From assembly GCA_015680685.1 (NCBI GenBank), contig MNCI01026285.1, forward strand, positions 59,467 through 100,116: a stretch of 40,650 nucleotides of DNA. Direction: 5' to 3'. The notes beneath the pieces were generated by a model. It was not told where the DNA came from. It ran no database searches and worked only from the letters and a program-made list of their open reading frames with translations. This stretch comes from Gnetum montanum. Taxonomy: Eukaryota > Streptophyta > Gnetopsida > Gnetales > Gnetaceae. Positions 11,040 through 21,639 of this stretch are shown here, piece by piece (positions within the stretch are counted from its first letter, which is position 1; every line of letters begins with the position of its first letter). The translations under genes were made by a program, and so were the position numbers.

Positions 11040-12361
11040 AAATAACAAAAGAATAAGAGGATGTCAAGTATGAAGTAGAATCCTTGGAGTTAACAAGTAT
11101 CACCAAATAAAAATCATCTAATCTTGGTTAAAAATCATATAAATACCTACTACACCAAGTCTAAGAGCTATGAACAAGGGATACATAAAATAATAATAAA
11201 TGAATTTATCTTCTATGTTATAGATAGAACATCTTGAGTCATGAACATATAAATAAGAGCACCAAATACCATTATGCAAACCTTGATGAATCAAATACCA
11301 CATAAATTTTCTAATTTTTTAGAGTATTGGCATTCCATATCTCTTGAATTCACTACTTCCATAACTACACATTGTGATTAATCTTCCAAAGAAAATTGAA
11401 TCTTGGCTAAATATCAATATTAAAACTAATAAGGATATGCACAATCTTAGATTGATATAGAAAAACATGATGGTTATTAATCCAAGAAAAATCAAAAAAC
11501 CATTATGAAAATCTTGGATAGTTACACCTCTATCCAAACTATTTAAAAGATCAAAGAATAAAGACTCTTTAGAAACATTAAGATCATAGAGACTTTGACA
11601 CTCAAACCAAGTAATTTAGTGATTATACATGTAAAGAGATGAAAGGAATTAAATGCCAAGCTTACATTATGTATTGTAAAGACATAGATTCTTAATAGCC
11701 CATGGTTTATTATTAATGGAAATATACCAAGAAGAAATCTTATCAAGCATAGAGGTAGAAACAATAATAATATTAGAGTTCTAAAAATCACTAATAAAAC
11801 CTCAAGCCTTCTAGATGTGCTTTATGACAATATAACCTAATATAGTAATACCTTTTGGAAAAAGGATTCAATTAAAGAAATAAGTATCTTTCCAGTAATC
11901 ACTACCTCTAGGCTTATCCATCTAAATACGCTTATAAAAAAGAAGCTTTCAAGGCTCTCCACTAGATAAGTATTTAACCTCCCACTTGGCACATAAAACA
12001 ATATCTTGCTTATAACAAGTCATCAATTTGAATTCACCATATATAACAAAATCCTTTTCTAGAATGGCTACTACTTGAAAGAAAATTTTACATAAATTAA
12101 TTAATGTAATGCTATGCAGAAATACTAGGAGCAAAACATAATTAATAATACACATAAGTGACTTGAATGATATGCTTACAAATAATAAACTTACCAGCTA
12201 TTGAAAGCTTATTTTCCTTATACTTAATAAGTTTTTATTCAATTTTCTTCACTATAACACCCTATAAAATTTTTGAAGATCTAGCAAAGGTAAATTTGAA
12301 AAAATATGAATTTTCTAGAAAATGCTAAGATTTAGAGAAAGTTCACTCTTGAAACCCCTTA
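11040..12361 (-). pseudogene. LINE A, 3' piece with zf-RVT domain
   Basis: Collinear with 37615-39000 of LINE B. The segment 11118-11303 (minus) reads MWYLIHQGLHNGIW and DSRCSIYNIEDKFI, a decayed zf-RVT zinc-binding domain found downstream of RT in plant L1-type LINEs. The segment ends at 12361 in CCTTA, where an LTR-like insertion begins; the LINE resumes at 26221 with CCTTA. Homology to LINE B stops near 11040, so the last ~350 bp of 3' UTR seen in LINE B are missing or replaced. Confidence 0.8.
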
Positions 12362-13147
12362 TGATATAGAGACACCTATTTCGATCCCCTTATTTTTCCC
12401 TACATGTAATTTTTTTGAGTTTTGGCATTAGTGGAGACATCTTATCTAAGAGTTGGGACTTCAAATGAAATATCTAGAACATGCAAAAGATGTCTCTACC
12501 AATAGTTGAATCTTTACAAAATACATATCTCACTGCTAGAGATGTCTCCCACTATCATCGAACATCTCCCTAGAAGTGAAGATGTCTTCCAAACAAAGGA
12601 AACATCTCATCCATGAAGGAGACATCTCCCATGCTTAGGAGATTGCTCTCTTGAAAGCTTAAAATGTGCTAGAGACAATCCAAAATGCCAAAGACAACAC
12701 ATATTTCCAAGCTAATTTCTAGAATTGATTATTTTAATTCAAGAAATAGCCAAAAGAAGATGGAAATAGCCAAAAGATAATTGGAAAAAGATTGAAATGA
12801 CATGAGATTCTTTGGTTGAGTTGAGGAAAGGTTTCTAGGTATCTTATCTCCTTATTATTACTAAATATTGGTTTGTTCATGCTATAACCATAGAGAGTTG
12901 AAAGAGATGTCATGAAGTTCATGTATGAACTTGAGTAAGAGAAGAGACAACAAATTAAGTAACTACATAGAGGTTGTAGCTCTAACATCAATTATGTAGG
13001 CATGTATGTTCTAATCTTGCTTGTGAGTTGAGATCTCAATTCTGAGTTATGGAAGAGATTCTCTATTGATTGTGTCTTGCATTGAGAATAACCATTGTGT
13101 GGTTGTAAAGCCTCCTACTCTATAGCATTGTTTGAGTATTTTTAGAG
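12362..13147. mobile_element. LTR-like insertion, left part (probable solo LTR)
   Basis: Together with 26056-26220 this forms a ~950 bp TG...CA unit: it begins TGATATAG and ends CTACTCCA, and is flanked by CCTTA at 12357-12361 and 26221-26225. The five-base duplication and TG/CA ends are those of an LTR, and no internal coding region belongs to it, so a solo LTR is most likely. It carries about ten AGACATCT/AGATGTCT motifs between 12440 and 12650. Its family and strand are not determined. Element 2 is inserted inside it. Confidence 0.7.
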
Positions 13148-14038
13148 TGATGAATAGCAAGTATACCCTACACCCAACCATACAAATCGCTAGCATTCAC
13201 TCAGCAATCTAGTCAAATTCCAAAGACTTTAGGTTTCTTCGTACACTAATTCTAAGGGGTCAAACTAACTGTTGCAATCATTGTCTTCCCAATCCCACTT
13301 GTGAAATTCACTGGTATGGTTAAGTGTAACTAAAGTATGTAATTTTTATTATGTTCTAAGTCACCTAAGAATAAAGAATAAAGAATAAAGTGTTTATAAT
13401 GTTTAACTAACTAATTGATCTAAGAATTAACTAATGTCTAACTATTCTTAAAATAAGCATCCATTCTCACTTGTTGTACACATCTTAAACATGTTTAATA
13501 ATACTAGGTTACCAAACATTAAGCATTACTAAGATTACCAAGTGCCAAGAATATGCTCGAATTGGTCGTACTTATGTGCTTTAATTAATCACTATTTAAT
13601 CTATCTTAATTAATCACTTAATTACTTAAACATTAAATGAATTTACTTAAAATATTAAATGCATAAAAATAATTAATCTAGTCCAAGTGTTGCAAGGTTT
13701 AATCATAAAGGTTGTCTTTATTACTACACACACTGAAATGCTCAAGTCCAATAGTGCTTGAATAAAGATCCATACACTCTTTGACTCCTACTGTGCGCAC
13801 TTAGAAAAATATTCTAATTGTTGGGAAGAAAAACTATAAGAACTTCATTACAACTATGAGACTTGATGTCATAAATTTGACAAAAGCTGCACATTTATAG
13901 GTGAAAATAGTATGCCTCATTGATGAGTATGCATCAATGGGTTAAACCCTGCATTAACAAGATCACGTTAACAAGATCTTGTCAATAGGGTTGTGTCAAT
14001 GACATCTCGTTAATGTTGTTAAACCATGCAACTCATCA
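13148..14038 (-). repeat. Element 2 3' LTR
   Basis: Direct repeat of 25165-26055. In element orientation it has a U3 with inverted CATTGATG/CATCAATG units (13918-13939) and repeated AACAAGATC words, a TATA box (TATAAATG, about 13893-13899), and a polyadenylation-like AATAAAGAC near 13715-13725. It abuts the polypurine tract at 14039. Confidence 0.9.
13915..14038 (-). promoter_or_regulatory. Element 2 U3 with short inverted repeats
   Basis: The part of the LTR upstream of the TATA box contains an inverted pair (13918-13925 and 13932-13939) and repeated TTAACAAGATC / GATCTTGTCAA words. The equivalent part of the other LTR (about 25935-26055) shows the same words with substitutions, such as CATCAACAGGATC. 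The layout parallels the GATATCGC palindromes of the element 3 family although the sequence differs. A regulatory role is inferred from position. Confidence 0.5.
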
Positions 14039-14056
14039 TACCCCCATGACTAAATG
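14039..14056 (-). other. Element 2 terminal polypurine tract
   Basis: The minus strand reads CATTTAGTCATGGGGGTA directly before the 3' LTR start TGATGA. The same string ends the interior of element 3 (28303-28320), so it is the family's plus-strand priming site. Confidence 0.85.
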
Positions 14057-14267
14057 AAAACTCATCCTCAATTTCTTTACAAAATTTTGGAAGGTATGAG
14101 ATTATTAACACATAAAACAAACATATAAACAACAGAACAAAAACTAAGTGCCCAAGTGTATGATTTTATTATGATTACAAAAATTTGATGTTTAGGGAAA
14201 AAAATTAAACACTAGGATAAAACTAAAAAATACAATTTCTATGATGATGTGAAGACAATGAAGAAGA

Positions 14268-17110
14268 TCAAATGTTCCTAGACAGTGGAGGCTCGTAAGG
14301 TTTTGAAGGACCTTTTCCTACTTCAAGTGCACATAGTGGTTGTCCTTTGGCAACTACAACTTCTAATGGAAAATAAAATGTGTCCAAAAATGCTTTCATC
14401 TTCTCCTCCTTACTCCAATAATTATTCAAAGTCCATGTTGCATCTCCAATGTAGGCTAGAATGGAAATATCCCATAAACAGGGCATTATAGGGAATAGCT
14501 CTTTAACATTCATGAACTAGGTAGCAAACTATTTTTTGTTAATATCAAATACTCTGAGTGCATTGTATATCTCCTAGTAATTATTCATCCACTTGGCCAA
14601 GTTCTTAGTAGTTAATTGTTGATCAATGAACTTCACCTTGAGAACCTTGAGTTCAGCATTAATAATCTCAAGCTTCTACTTGGTGTCTTTGTGGTGCTAG
14701 AACTCTACCTCATACAACAAGTACAATCTAGCCACTTGTTTCTCCAATTTTGACTACAACCTACCAATAGTTAGCATCACTAGGCTTGCATAATGAAGAT
14801 TGGTAAGCTTCATGTACTCCATCATCTCCTCAATTTGTAGCTCTTTCATGTGGATCTCTACTTTGTTGTAGTCATTAAGCCCGTCAAAGGTCAGCTACCA
14901 AACATTAAATTCTTCTTTGAGCTACTAGAGGGCCTCATCGATTTTTTCCTTTATCATATAAATGTGCTTTTCATTAATTTCTTTTGGTAGGCAAACCTAA
15001 TCTCTATAATGGTTCTTGACTCTCTCAAATTTAAAAGCCTCATTCTTCCAAGTAGCTATCTCTATTGTAAATTTTTGGTGAAGGGCATGAACTTCCTCCA
15101 TGGAGAGATTTCTATTTTCAGCTACCAATCTCCTTACTTCATTATTTACTCTAGCCAGCTACACCTACTATTAATCAATGAAATCAACCATTTGCTACTT
15201 TTTCATATCAACATTCTATAGGTGATGATTCTCTATGGTCAGAATCTCATTCCCCTAGTGCATCTAGGTTAAGTCCTTCTGGATGTTGTGCATTCTGGCA
15301 TTGGCTAAGGACTAGTCAAAGATGGTTCTCTCCTTTACATACTCAATTTTTTTGAGCTTTTCCTAAAGCTATTTGAAAACTTCATCACATGTCAATGCAA
15401 GATTAAGAAACATAGGATCAATGAGACTAGCTCTTAATTTAGCAACTTCTGCAACCAAGTGTTGGTTTTGTGCTCTAGCTATTTCTAGTTGCCCCTCCAT
15501 CATGATGCATTTGTGCCTCACTTTAAGTAGCTCTGACTAGGTTACAGTGATGGTATCTAGAAGATTGAAGAAATTCAGAATTAGTTGCCTAGTTCCCACC
15601 AGTCGGTCCAGCAACTCCTCATGCTAGCCTACACTCAATCTGTCGCTAACAATTCCTATGGACATCTATACATCTCTAAGTGCATAAACATCTAGTACAA
15701 ATTCTATAGGTGCATTCAATGCTTTGGCAATTTTATTAGCACCTAATTCTATTGCTTTCTCTTGCTCACGGTGTTACATCACCAAGAAAGTTACCCCTTT
15801 TCCCTCCTCTAGATACATCAAAAAAGTAGTAATGTTCCCAAATATTTCTGGGAATTTCTATAGTTGAAAGAGATATCATTACCTCTTGGATGCTAAGATT
15901 TAATTCTATGGATAGCTATCTTCTTTGGCCTAAGAACATTTTTCCACCTCCTTCAATCTGGCTTATGGTTCAAGCCACTTCATTGAGGTGGCTCATTACT
16001 GGGTGATACACAGATGGATCACTATTACTTATTCCTACTCACTACTCTTGCTCACTCAAGAACTACTTTTGGATCTCGCACATGCACTCAAGATTGACAG
16101 GGAACTCTAGAATTGTTTCATGCATGGGTATTGAAGATGGTGGCTACTTCTTCTCTTCTTAGATGACTTTAGCAAGTACTTTGTCCTTCATCAGTTTCAT
16201 CCAAAATGTGGTTGGAGCATGTTGGATAGCATCATTTGTGTAGTGTGTTATTCCTCCCCTCTTGCATAATTTCTAGATGAGACATGGAAAGGAAAGTGCC
16301 TTCCTTCCACATTCATTTTCTTTAAACCACTTCGCTATCTTAAGATAGATTACCTATGGAAGGTTGACAGGGAATTTACCACTAGAGTAGCACATGCATG
16401 GGTGTAAAAAGCTATAATTTTTCTTGGCCTCCCCATTGGATTGAGGTGAAAGGCCAAAATCTTGAAATATGCACATTCCACAATGGTTAGTACACCAAAC
16501 TTCTTACAGCCCACTCCATAACACCACTATGTCCATTCTTTTTCTACACCAAGATCTACCTATGTTGGGATCTCTGCAAGGTTGGCCCTAGTTTTTGGCA
16601 ACCAAGGAACTCTGTAATGGCTTTCACTGAGTAGGACACTGAAATGTCCTTGATCTTGACTATTGAACTGGCCTATCACTTATTCTAGATCAGGTATGTC
16701 TCTCCCATGTACCACTCCCCACTAAAAGTGATTGTGGGGCACATGGGAAAGTTTTGCAATTGAGCTTTAACTTCTAGAGGTGCAAACTCCAAGAAAGGTT
16801 CAAAGTCTAACTCATAGGGCACAAATTTCTAGACCTCCTTGTTCATGATCTACTTGAGGCAAGCTTCTATCATGATAAAATCAAGGTTCAGTCTAGGTTC
16901 AGGTGCCTCATCTCGGTGATATTGTTCTATTGTGGCCACTTCTTTGGAAATCTACTAGACATATTCCACTTCAGGCTCCTCCCAAAGAGGTCTTATTACA
17001 TGGGTTTCTACTTATTCATGGGGTTGTTCTTGGCCCCTTCAAGTTTTTGGTCATTTATCCCTTAGTTGGAATAGTCCTCCTTCCTACACATGCTTTCCTT
17101 TAGGTGCCAT
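14268..17110 (-). pseudogene. ORF3, Athila-type third reading frame, unknown function
   Basis: The reading starts at an ATG at 17110 (MAPKGKHV) and runs about 945 codons to a stop at 14268. It is broken by roughly 20 or more stops, mostly TAG or TGA where Trp or Gln is expected, and at least one frameshift near 16400. Readable blocks include YELDFEPFLEFAPLEVKAQL and ITFSGEWYMGETYL in the N-terminal third. A central and C-terminal Leu/Lys/Glu-rich region suggests coiled coil (HMKELQIEEMMEYMKL, KLEIINAELKVLKVKF). The C-terminus at 14268-14513 contains MPCLWDISILAYIGDATW. Athila elements often have an env-like ORF here, but I see no clear signal peptide or membrane segment, so I do not call it envelope. 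Confidence 0.65.
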
Positions 17111-17399
17111 CTGTCGTTAAAACATAATCAAGGATTAGCATATAATGTGTAACTTATAATCTTTAATTACCTTATCCTGGTGGGTAGCTACACTTAGGCT
17201 AAGTTTTGATCATGGTGGATTGATTATTTTAATGTTATTTCATTTTTTATTTCACCTAATCTTGTTAGAAGGGTTTAACTCTCACAATTTGATGTTTTAA
17301 TGTTAGTTTCTTAGTTAAACCTTTGTGGGAGCTAGAAAAAGTTTTCAAAAATTTCCATTGAAAAGTTAAGGTTTGTGTTCCCCATGATAAAAAGCTTAC
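17111..17399 (-). other. Predicted intron in ORF3 leader
   Basis: On the minus strand a strong donor, CCGGAG|GTAAGC, sits at 17400/17399. An acceptor, AACGACAG|ATGGCACC, ends at 17111, exactly one base before the ORF3 start codon. A branch-point-like TGCTAATCC lies about 30 bases upstream of the acceptor. The 289-nt segment is AT-rich, as plant introns are. Splicing of the downstream ORF fits what is known for some Athila/env-class elements. It is a prediction from consensus only. Confidence 0.5.
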
Positions 17400-17544
17400 C
17401 TCCGGTGACTATAGGGTCAAAGAACAAAGTGAATCGAATGAATGGTTAGAAAGTTATGGCTCTTGGAAAGTTCTAGGCTCTAGAAAGTTGAAAAGCTCCC
17501 CCTTCATTTTGGCTCAAATATGAAAAATTGCTAAGTGTCTACAT

Positions 17545-17640
17545 GTATATATAGATGATTTTTGCCTTGTATTGATGGGTTCTCACCTACACATCCCATC
17601 CATTGATGGGGTCCTGTCAATGGAGCTTATGTACAAAATT
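17545..17640 (-). promoter_or_regulatory. Internal LTR-like promoter upstream of ORF3
   Basis: In element orientation, U3-like motifs at 17601-17625 (CATTGATGGGG, GTCCTGTCAATGG) and 17571-17579 (ATTGATGGG) are followed about 24 bp later by a TATA box at 17545-17554 (CTATATATAC on the minus strand). In the 3' LTR the corresponding motif (13918) and TATA (about 13893) have nearly the same ~25-bp spacing and a similar intervening sequence. This is a plausible separate promoter for ORF3; no transcript evidence is available here. Confidence 0.45.
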
Positions 17641-17831
17641 TTTCACATTAAATAATTCAAAAAATAAAAGGAGTTTTAACATGAAATTAGAGTCTACAAA
17701 GAGCCAGAAAAGCTGTGAACATGATGAAATACTAGAAGAGGACTTGGAAATTTACAAAATTAGAGAAGTTAATGGGAGAATAAAATTTTATTAGAGAAAT
17801 TCCTTAAGGAGCATTGACACTCTAAGACCAA

Positions 17832-17846
17832 TCTACCCCCCTCAAG
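17832..17846 (-). other. Second internal polypurine tract in element 2
   Basis: The minus strand reads CCTTGAGGGGGGTAG. It lies upstream of the internal promoter module, as a terminal polypurine tract lies upstream of U3. Element 3 has a closer copy of the terminal tract at the equivalent position (28846-28861). Confidence 0.45.
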
Positions 17847-17849
17847 GCA

Positions 17850-18735
17850 CAAGAACACTCCCATATATCAAACATCATTCCTTATTGAGAAGAAAAGACA
17901 AGCAAGAAGTGAGAAAGGGTCTTAGTTAAAGGGGACCTTCAGGCATGGATAACATGTCTTTCTAGTCCCATAATCAATGCTTGTACCTTTTTATTTTATC
18001 TAAGGTATGTGCTTTGAATTTTCATCATGGTTTTTTTTTATTTTTTACATTTTGTGTTTTTATGGATTTTTGGAGGGAAACCACATCATGTAAAGACTTA
18101 TTAACTTCCCATTATTAGTTAATGTAGAATAGGAAGAAATCCATAAAAACATTGATGCACTCAAGTAAGTAGAAAATTAAAAAGAGCATTGAATCCCCTT
18201 GAAGTCACACCCTTATTAACCCCTTTGATCTTTCCCAAGTTTGCAAACTACCAAGGTCACATGTTCATTAAAGTTTCATTAATGAAAAGGACCTCATATT
18301 TCCAAAACTAGGAACATCATAGATTTTTTTTAATGGGTGGATGACATGGACTCATTGCCTATTTGATAAGAAAGAAACTTTGTCTTAGTTATCAATCATC
18401 AAAATTCAAAAATTTAAACTAGACATTAACAATTAAAAACATTAAGTACAAACCACCATTAGCAAACAACTACAACATCACTGTGTCCAATTAGCAACAA
18501 AGTAATTTATTAGAAAACAATAAGATAACACTCCAAAATAAAGTAAAATATAGAAGAAATTGTAAAATATTCAAGAAATATAAAATGTATTAATTATTTT
18601 GTAAAACAAAAAATGGGAAAAATAAGAAAATTATAAAACAAAAGTGTAAAAACAACAAGGTGTAAAAGAAAAAATTGTAAAATAAGAAAAGTGTAAAAAC
18701 TAAAGAGCCACTTTAATGATTAGCACAAATGGCCA
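17850..18735. other. Non-coding spacer between pol and ORF3 module
   Basis: Collinear with 29170-30150 of element 3, which shows it is part of the family rather than a later insertion. Shared landmarks are GAAGTGAGAA(A/G)GG(T/G)C(C/T)TTAGTTA near 17909 and 29274, and a pyrimidine tract near 18035 and 29375. No reading frame is apparent. It includes the tandem repeat at 18536-18712. Confidence 0.65.
18536..18712. repeat. Degenerate A-rich tandem repeat in spacer (element 2)
   Basis: Repeated (T)GTAAAAC/A..AAAA units of about 12-16 bp, such as TTGTAAAACAAAAAATG and GTGTAAAAGAAAAAA. The same array, better preserved, is at the same place in element 3 (29905-30118). Tandem arrays in the 3' untranslated part of large plant Ty3/gypsy elements are known to be hypervariable. 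Confidence 0.7.
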
Positions 18736-18736
18736 T

Positions 18737-18756
18737 ATCCCCCCATGATTAAGTTG
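18737..18756 (-). other. First internal polypurine tract in element 2
   Basis: The minus strand reads CAACTTAATCATGGGGGGAT, close to the terminal tract (TTTAGTCATGGGGG). It lies just after the end of pol. Element 3 keeps the equivalent copy at 30154-30170. Confidence 0.6.
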
Positions 18757-18789
18757 AAAGGAGGAGATCCAAAAGATTGAGCATGGCTA

Positions 18790-19960
18790 TCCATCCAATG
18801 AGGTGTTGCTAACACTAGCTTGCTTGGGCTCATGGAAAGGTTTTAATTGTTGCGTGTTGATTAATTACTTCTTTTTTGGGCTTTTAGGTTTGTAGATTAA
18901 CATGACCCCAAAAGAAAAGGTTTCATAAATGATGTAAGGCCCTTCCCATAAATTTTAGAACTTAGTTCATTATGGCACATGTATGAAGCTCTAGTAGGGG
19001 ACCTTGTCTCTAAGTTGAAATTTTACTTTTTTTATTCCAAGGTCATGGCAATTTTTCTTGAATGGTCTATGCACTTCATTCAAGGATAGGGCCACCAATC
19101 TGTTCTCATCTAGCACATTAAGGTTGATCAATCTTTCTTTCTATGCTAGGCTCAGGTCAAGATCAAGATCATAGGCTATTGAAATTATATGAAGCTCGAA
19201 TTAAATCAAAAGAGTTGGTAATTTTTCATACACCAACTCATAGGGAGATCAGCCTATAGGAAGTTCTCATGTGAAGCAGTAGGCCCAAAGGACATCACTA
19301 AGTTTTTTACTCTAGTCTCTCTTATATTTTCTAACTATTCTCATTAAGATTTTTGTAATCTCCCTATTGGTAACCTCTACTTGACCATTGGCTTAGAAGT
19401 GATAGGGCATTGTTAACTTAAGTTCAACCCCCAAGCATTACATGATCTTGTGAAAAGTAGCAGCTATAAAATGAGTACCATTGTCAAAAATCAGTGCATG
19501 TGGCACACCAAACCTATTTACAACATTTTTTTGTACAAACCAAGTAGCATTGGAAGATGTATAGGTAGTGACGATTGCTACTTCTACCCATTTTGTACAA
19601 TAGTCAATAGTGACTATGATAAATTCCTTTCCATTCAACATGGGTGTGATGAGACCCATGAAGTCTATGCCCCAAATGTCAAAGGGTTCCAGTGGTTAAA
19701 TTTACTACTGAGGATCCTTCATTCAAGTGGCCATCTCACCATCACATTGACAATGATCACAAGAGATGATAAAGTGGTGAGCATCCCTAAAGATTATTCA
19801 GCAATAACACCCTGCCAACATGATCTTAATGGCCATGTGCCTCCCTACATAGTGGCCCCATAAGAACCCTTGTGAGCATCTTGGAGAACACATAGTTGAT
19901 AAATATCATGAACATACCAATGAACCAAGCCATCAACACACACCTTGTAAAGGTGTCCAT
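18790..19960 (-). pseudogene. Element 2 integrase remnant
   Basis: The zinc-binding segment reads HHFIISCDHCQCDGEMAT near 19735-19775. The catalytic core follows with DIWGIDFMGLITP at 19639-19680, then IVTIDYCTKWVEVAIVTTYT and RFGVPHALIFDNGTHFIAA in the segment 19438-19659. The first two acidic residues of the D-D-E triad (GIDF, FDNG) are visible. The C-terminal tail reaches about 18790. Stops interrupt both sides. The family enzyme inserts element DNA into chromosomes. Confidence 0.88.
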
Positions 19961-20109
19961 TGATCTCCATGAAGCATTTGGCCTAATGAAAAAACTATTA
20001 TTTCTTTCACTACTCCAAGTCTTATGGAATCTCTTGGGTGAGAAGATAGGTGAGAATGCCATCATACCATGTAGGTTCATTGGGCACTTGTTCATTTAAT
20101 GCATCAACA

Positions 20110-20555
20110 AAGATAAGTCCATTAGGAAATTGATCAAAACGTGAGCTCCCCTCCTCTTTGTTATCCCATCACAACTAAGACAAATGATCGGCAACCACGT
20201 TCTTAATTTCCTTTTGATCTACCATTATGAGATTGAACTCCTACAAGATCACAAGCCATCATATGACATGAGGACTCATCATCAGTTTATTTATCAGGAA
20301 GCAAATGGCACTATGGTCTATGTGAACAAACACTTTGTATCCAAGCACATAGTGCCTAAACTTCTCTAAGGCATACACCACCATCATTAGCTCTTTCTCC
20401 ATTATGGTGTAGTTCAATTGTGCATCCACAATGCTTCTACTTGCACAGTGAATATAATAAGGACATTTCTAATCATCCAGTTACATAAGCACAACTCCTA
20501 AGGCATAGTTTCATGCATCTATCATGATGTGAAATGGTTAAAACCAATCAAGTGC
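20110..20555 (-). pseudogene. Element 2 RNase H remnant
   Basis: The reading between about 20440 and 20180 gives NYTIMEKELMMVVYALEKF, YKVFVHIDHSAICFLINK and KEIKNVVADHLS, the standard order of Ty3/gypsy RNase H ending in the ADHLSRL-like motif that links to integrase. Three stops replace Trp or Gln codons. It directly continues the RT upstream. Confidence 0.85.
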
Positions 20556-21470
20556 TCATAGAATTAGAGTTTCTACAAGCTTCTCTCTGAGTTGATAAAA
20601 TGCCTTTTTGCATTCCCTAGTCCATATGAATGAATCATCTTTATTTGTTAGCTCCACTAACAATTTAGCAATCTTAGATAAATTTTCTATGAATTTTCGG
20701 TAGTAGCTAGTATGTGTAAGGAATGACCAAACATCTTTAACAATTTCTAGCTGGTAAGTTATTCCTTGGATGACCCTAATCTTTTTAGGTTCCACCTCAA
20801 TCCTTACTTGTGAGATTCTATGCCCTAGCACAATGCCCTCCTAGATCATCAAATGGCTCTTTGCCAATTGAGTTGAAGGTTAGTCTCAACACACCTTTTT
20901 AGCACTTGCTCAAGCTGGTCCAAGGGTTACTCAAACATAGCACCATAGGTGGAGAAGTCATCCATGAAAACTTCCATCCTACTACCAATCTACTTCTAAA
21001 AAATGCTAAATACAAGGCATTGGAAGGTTGCAGGGGCATTGCATAGGCCAAAAGGCATCTTTTAGAATGCAATAGTCCCTCAGGGACTTGTCAATGTAGT
21101 TTTGGCCTAATCCTTTGGTGCGATCTAAATTTGATTATAGCCACTATAACCATCTAGAAAAATATAAAATTAATGTCTAGAAATAGTGTCCAATACCTAG
21201 TTCACAAATGGCAATGGAAAGTCATCTTTGTAGGTTACCATGTTCAACAACCTAAAATCAATACACACCCTCTACTGTCATCTTTCTTTTGCATGATTAC
21301 AAGTGGACTAACCCACTTGTTATCTACAATTGGATAGATGAATCCCACCTTGAGGAGTTGTTCAATTTCTTCCTTAATGATATGCTTCAATTTTGGGTTT
21401 AGTTGCCACTACAACTACCTCTTTACCTTTATAGAAAAATCAGTATAGATGCGATGCTAGCATATCCAAG
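20556..21470 (-). pseudogene. Element 2 reverse transcriptase remnant
   Basis: From about 21460 downward: KHIIKEEIEQLLKVGFIYPI, WVSPLVIMQKKD, the catalytic box EVFMDDFSTYGAM (FMDD at 20957-20968, intact), then MLGHRISQVRIEVEPKKI, YYRKFIENLSKIAKLL and KKAFYQLREKL in the open segment 20556-20831. FMDDF followed by an aromatic-Gly motif is typical of Athila-type RT, whereas Tat/Ogre elements usually have Y(I/V)DD. Several frameshifts between motifs. Confidence 0.88.
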
Positions 21471-21639
21471 GATCAATCCCAATAAGTTCAAGATATGACC
21501 AAGCAAAGGTCGTTGGCCATTTGTTAATCATGTTTAACAACTTATGTCTTTTCTCATGAGCAAGGTTGGCATTAATTATCACTAGCTTGCTATTTTTCAA
21601 AAATGCATGCTCCATGTCAACAAGTAGAGTTTCAACTCT

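Noticed and set aside
13143-13147. tagag / aagat as the target duplication of element 2
   Set aside because: Only the middle three bases agree, too little to claim a duplication.
14268-17110. ORF3 as a retroviral envelope gene
   Set aside because: Position fits Athila env-like ORFs, but no signal peptide, furin-like site or membrane anchor was seen in the readable parts.
19450-19863. 137-codon plus-strand frame as a gene
   Set aside because: It is the antisense shadow of the integrase, whose motifs read on the minus strand.
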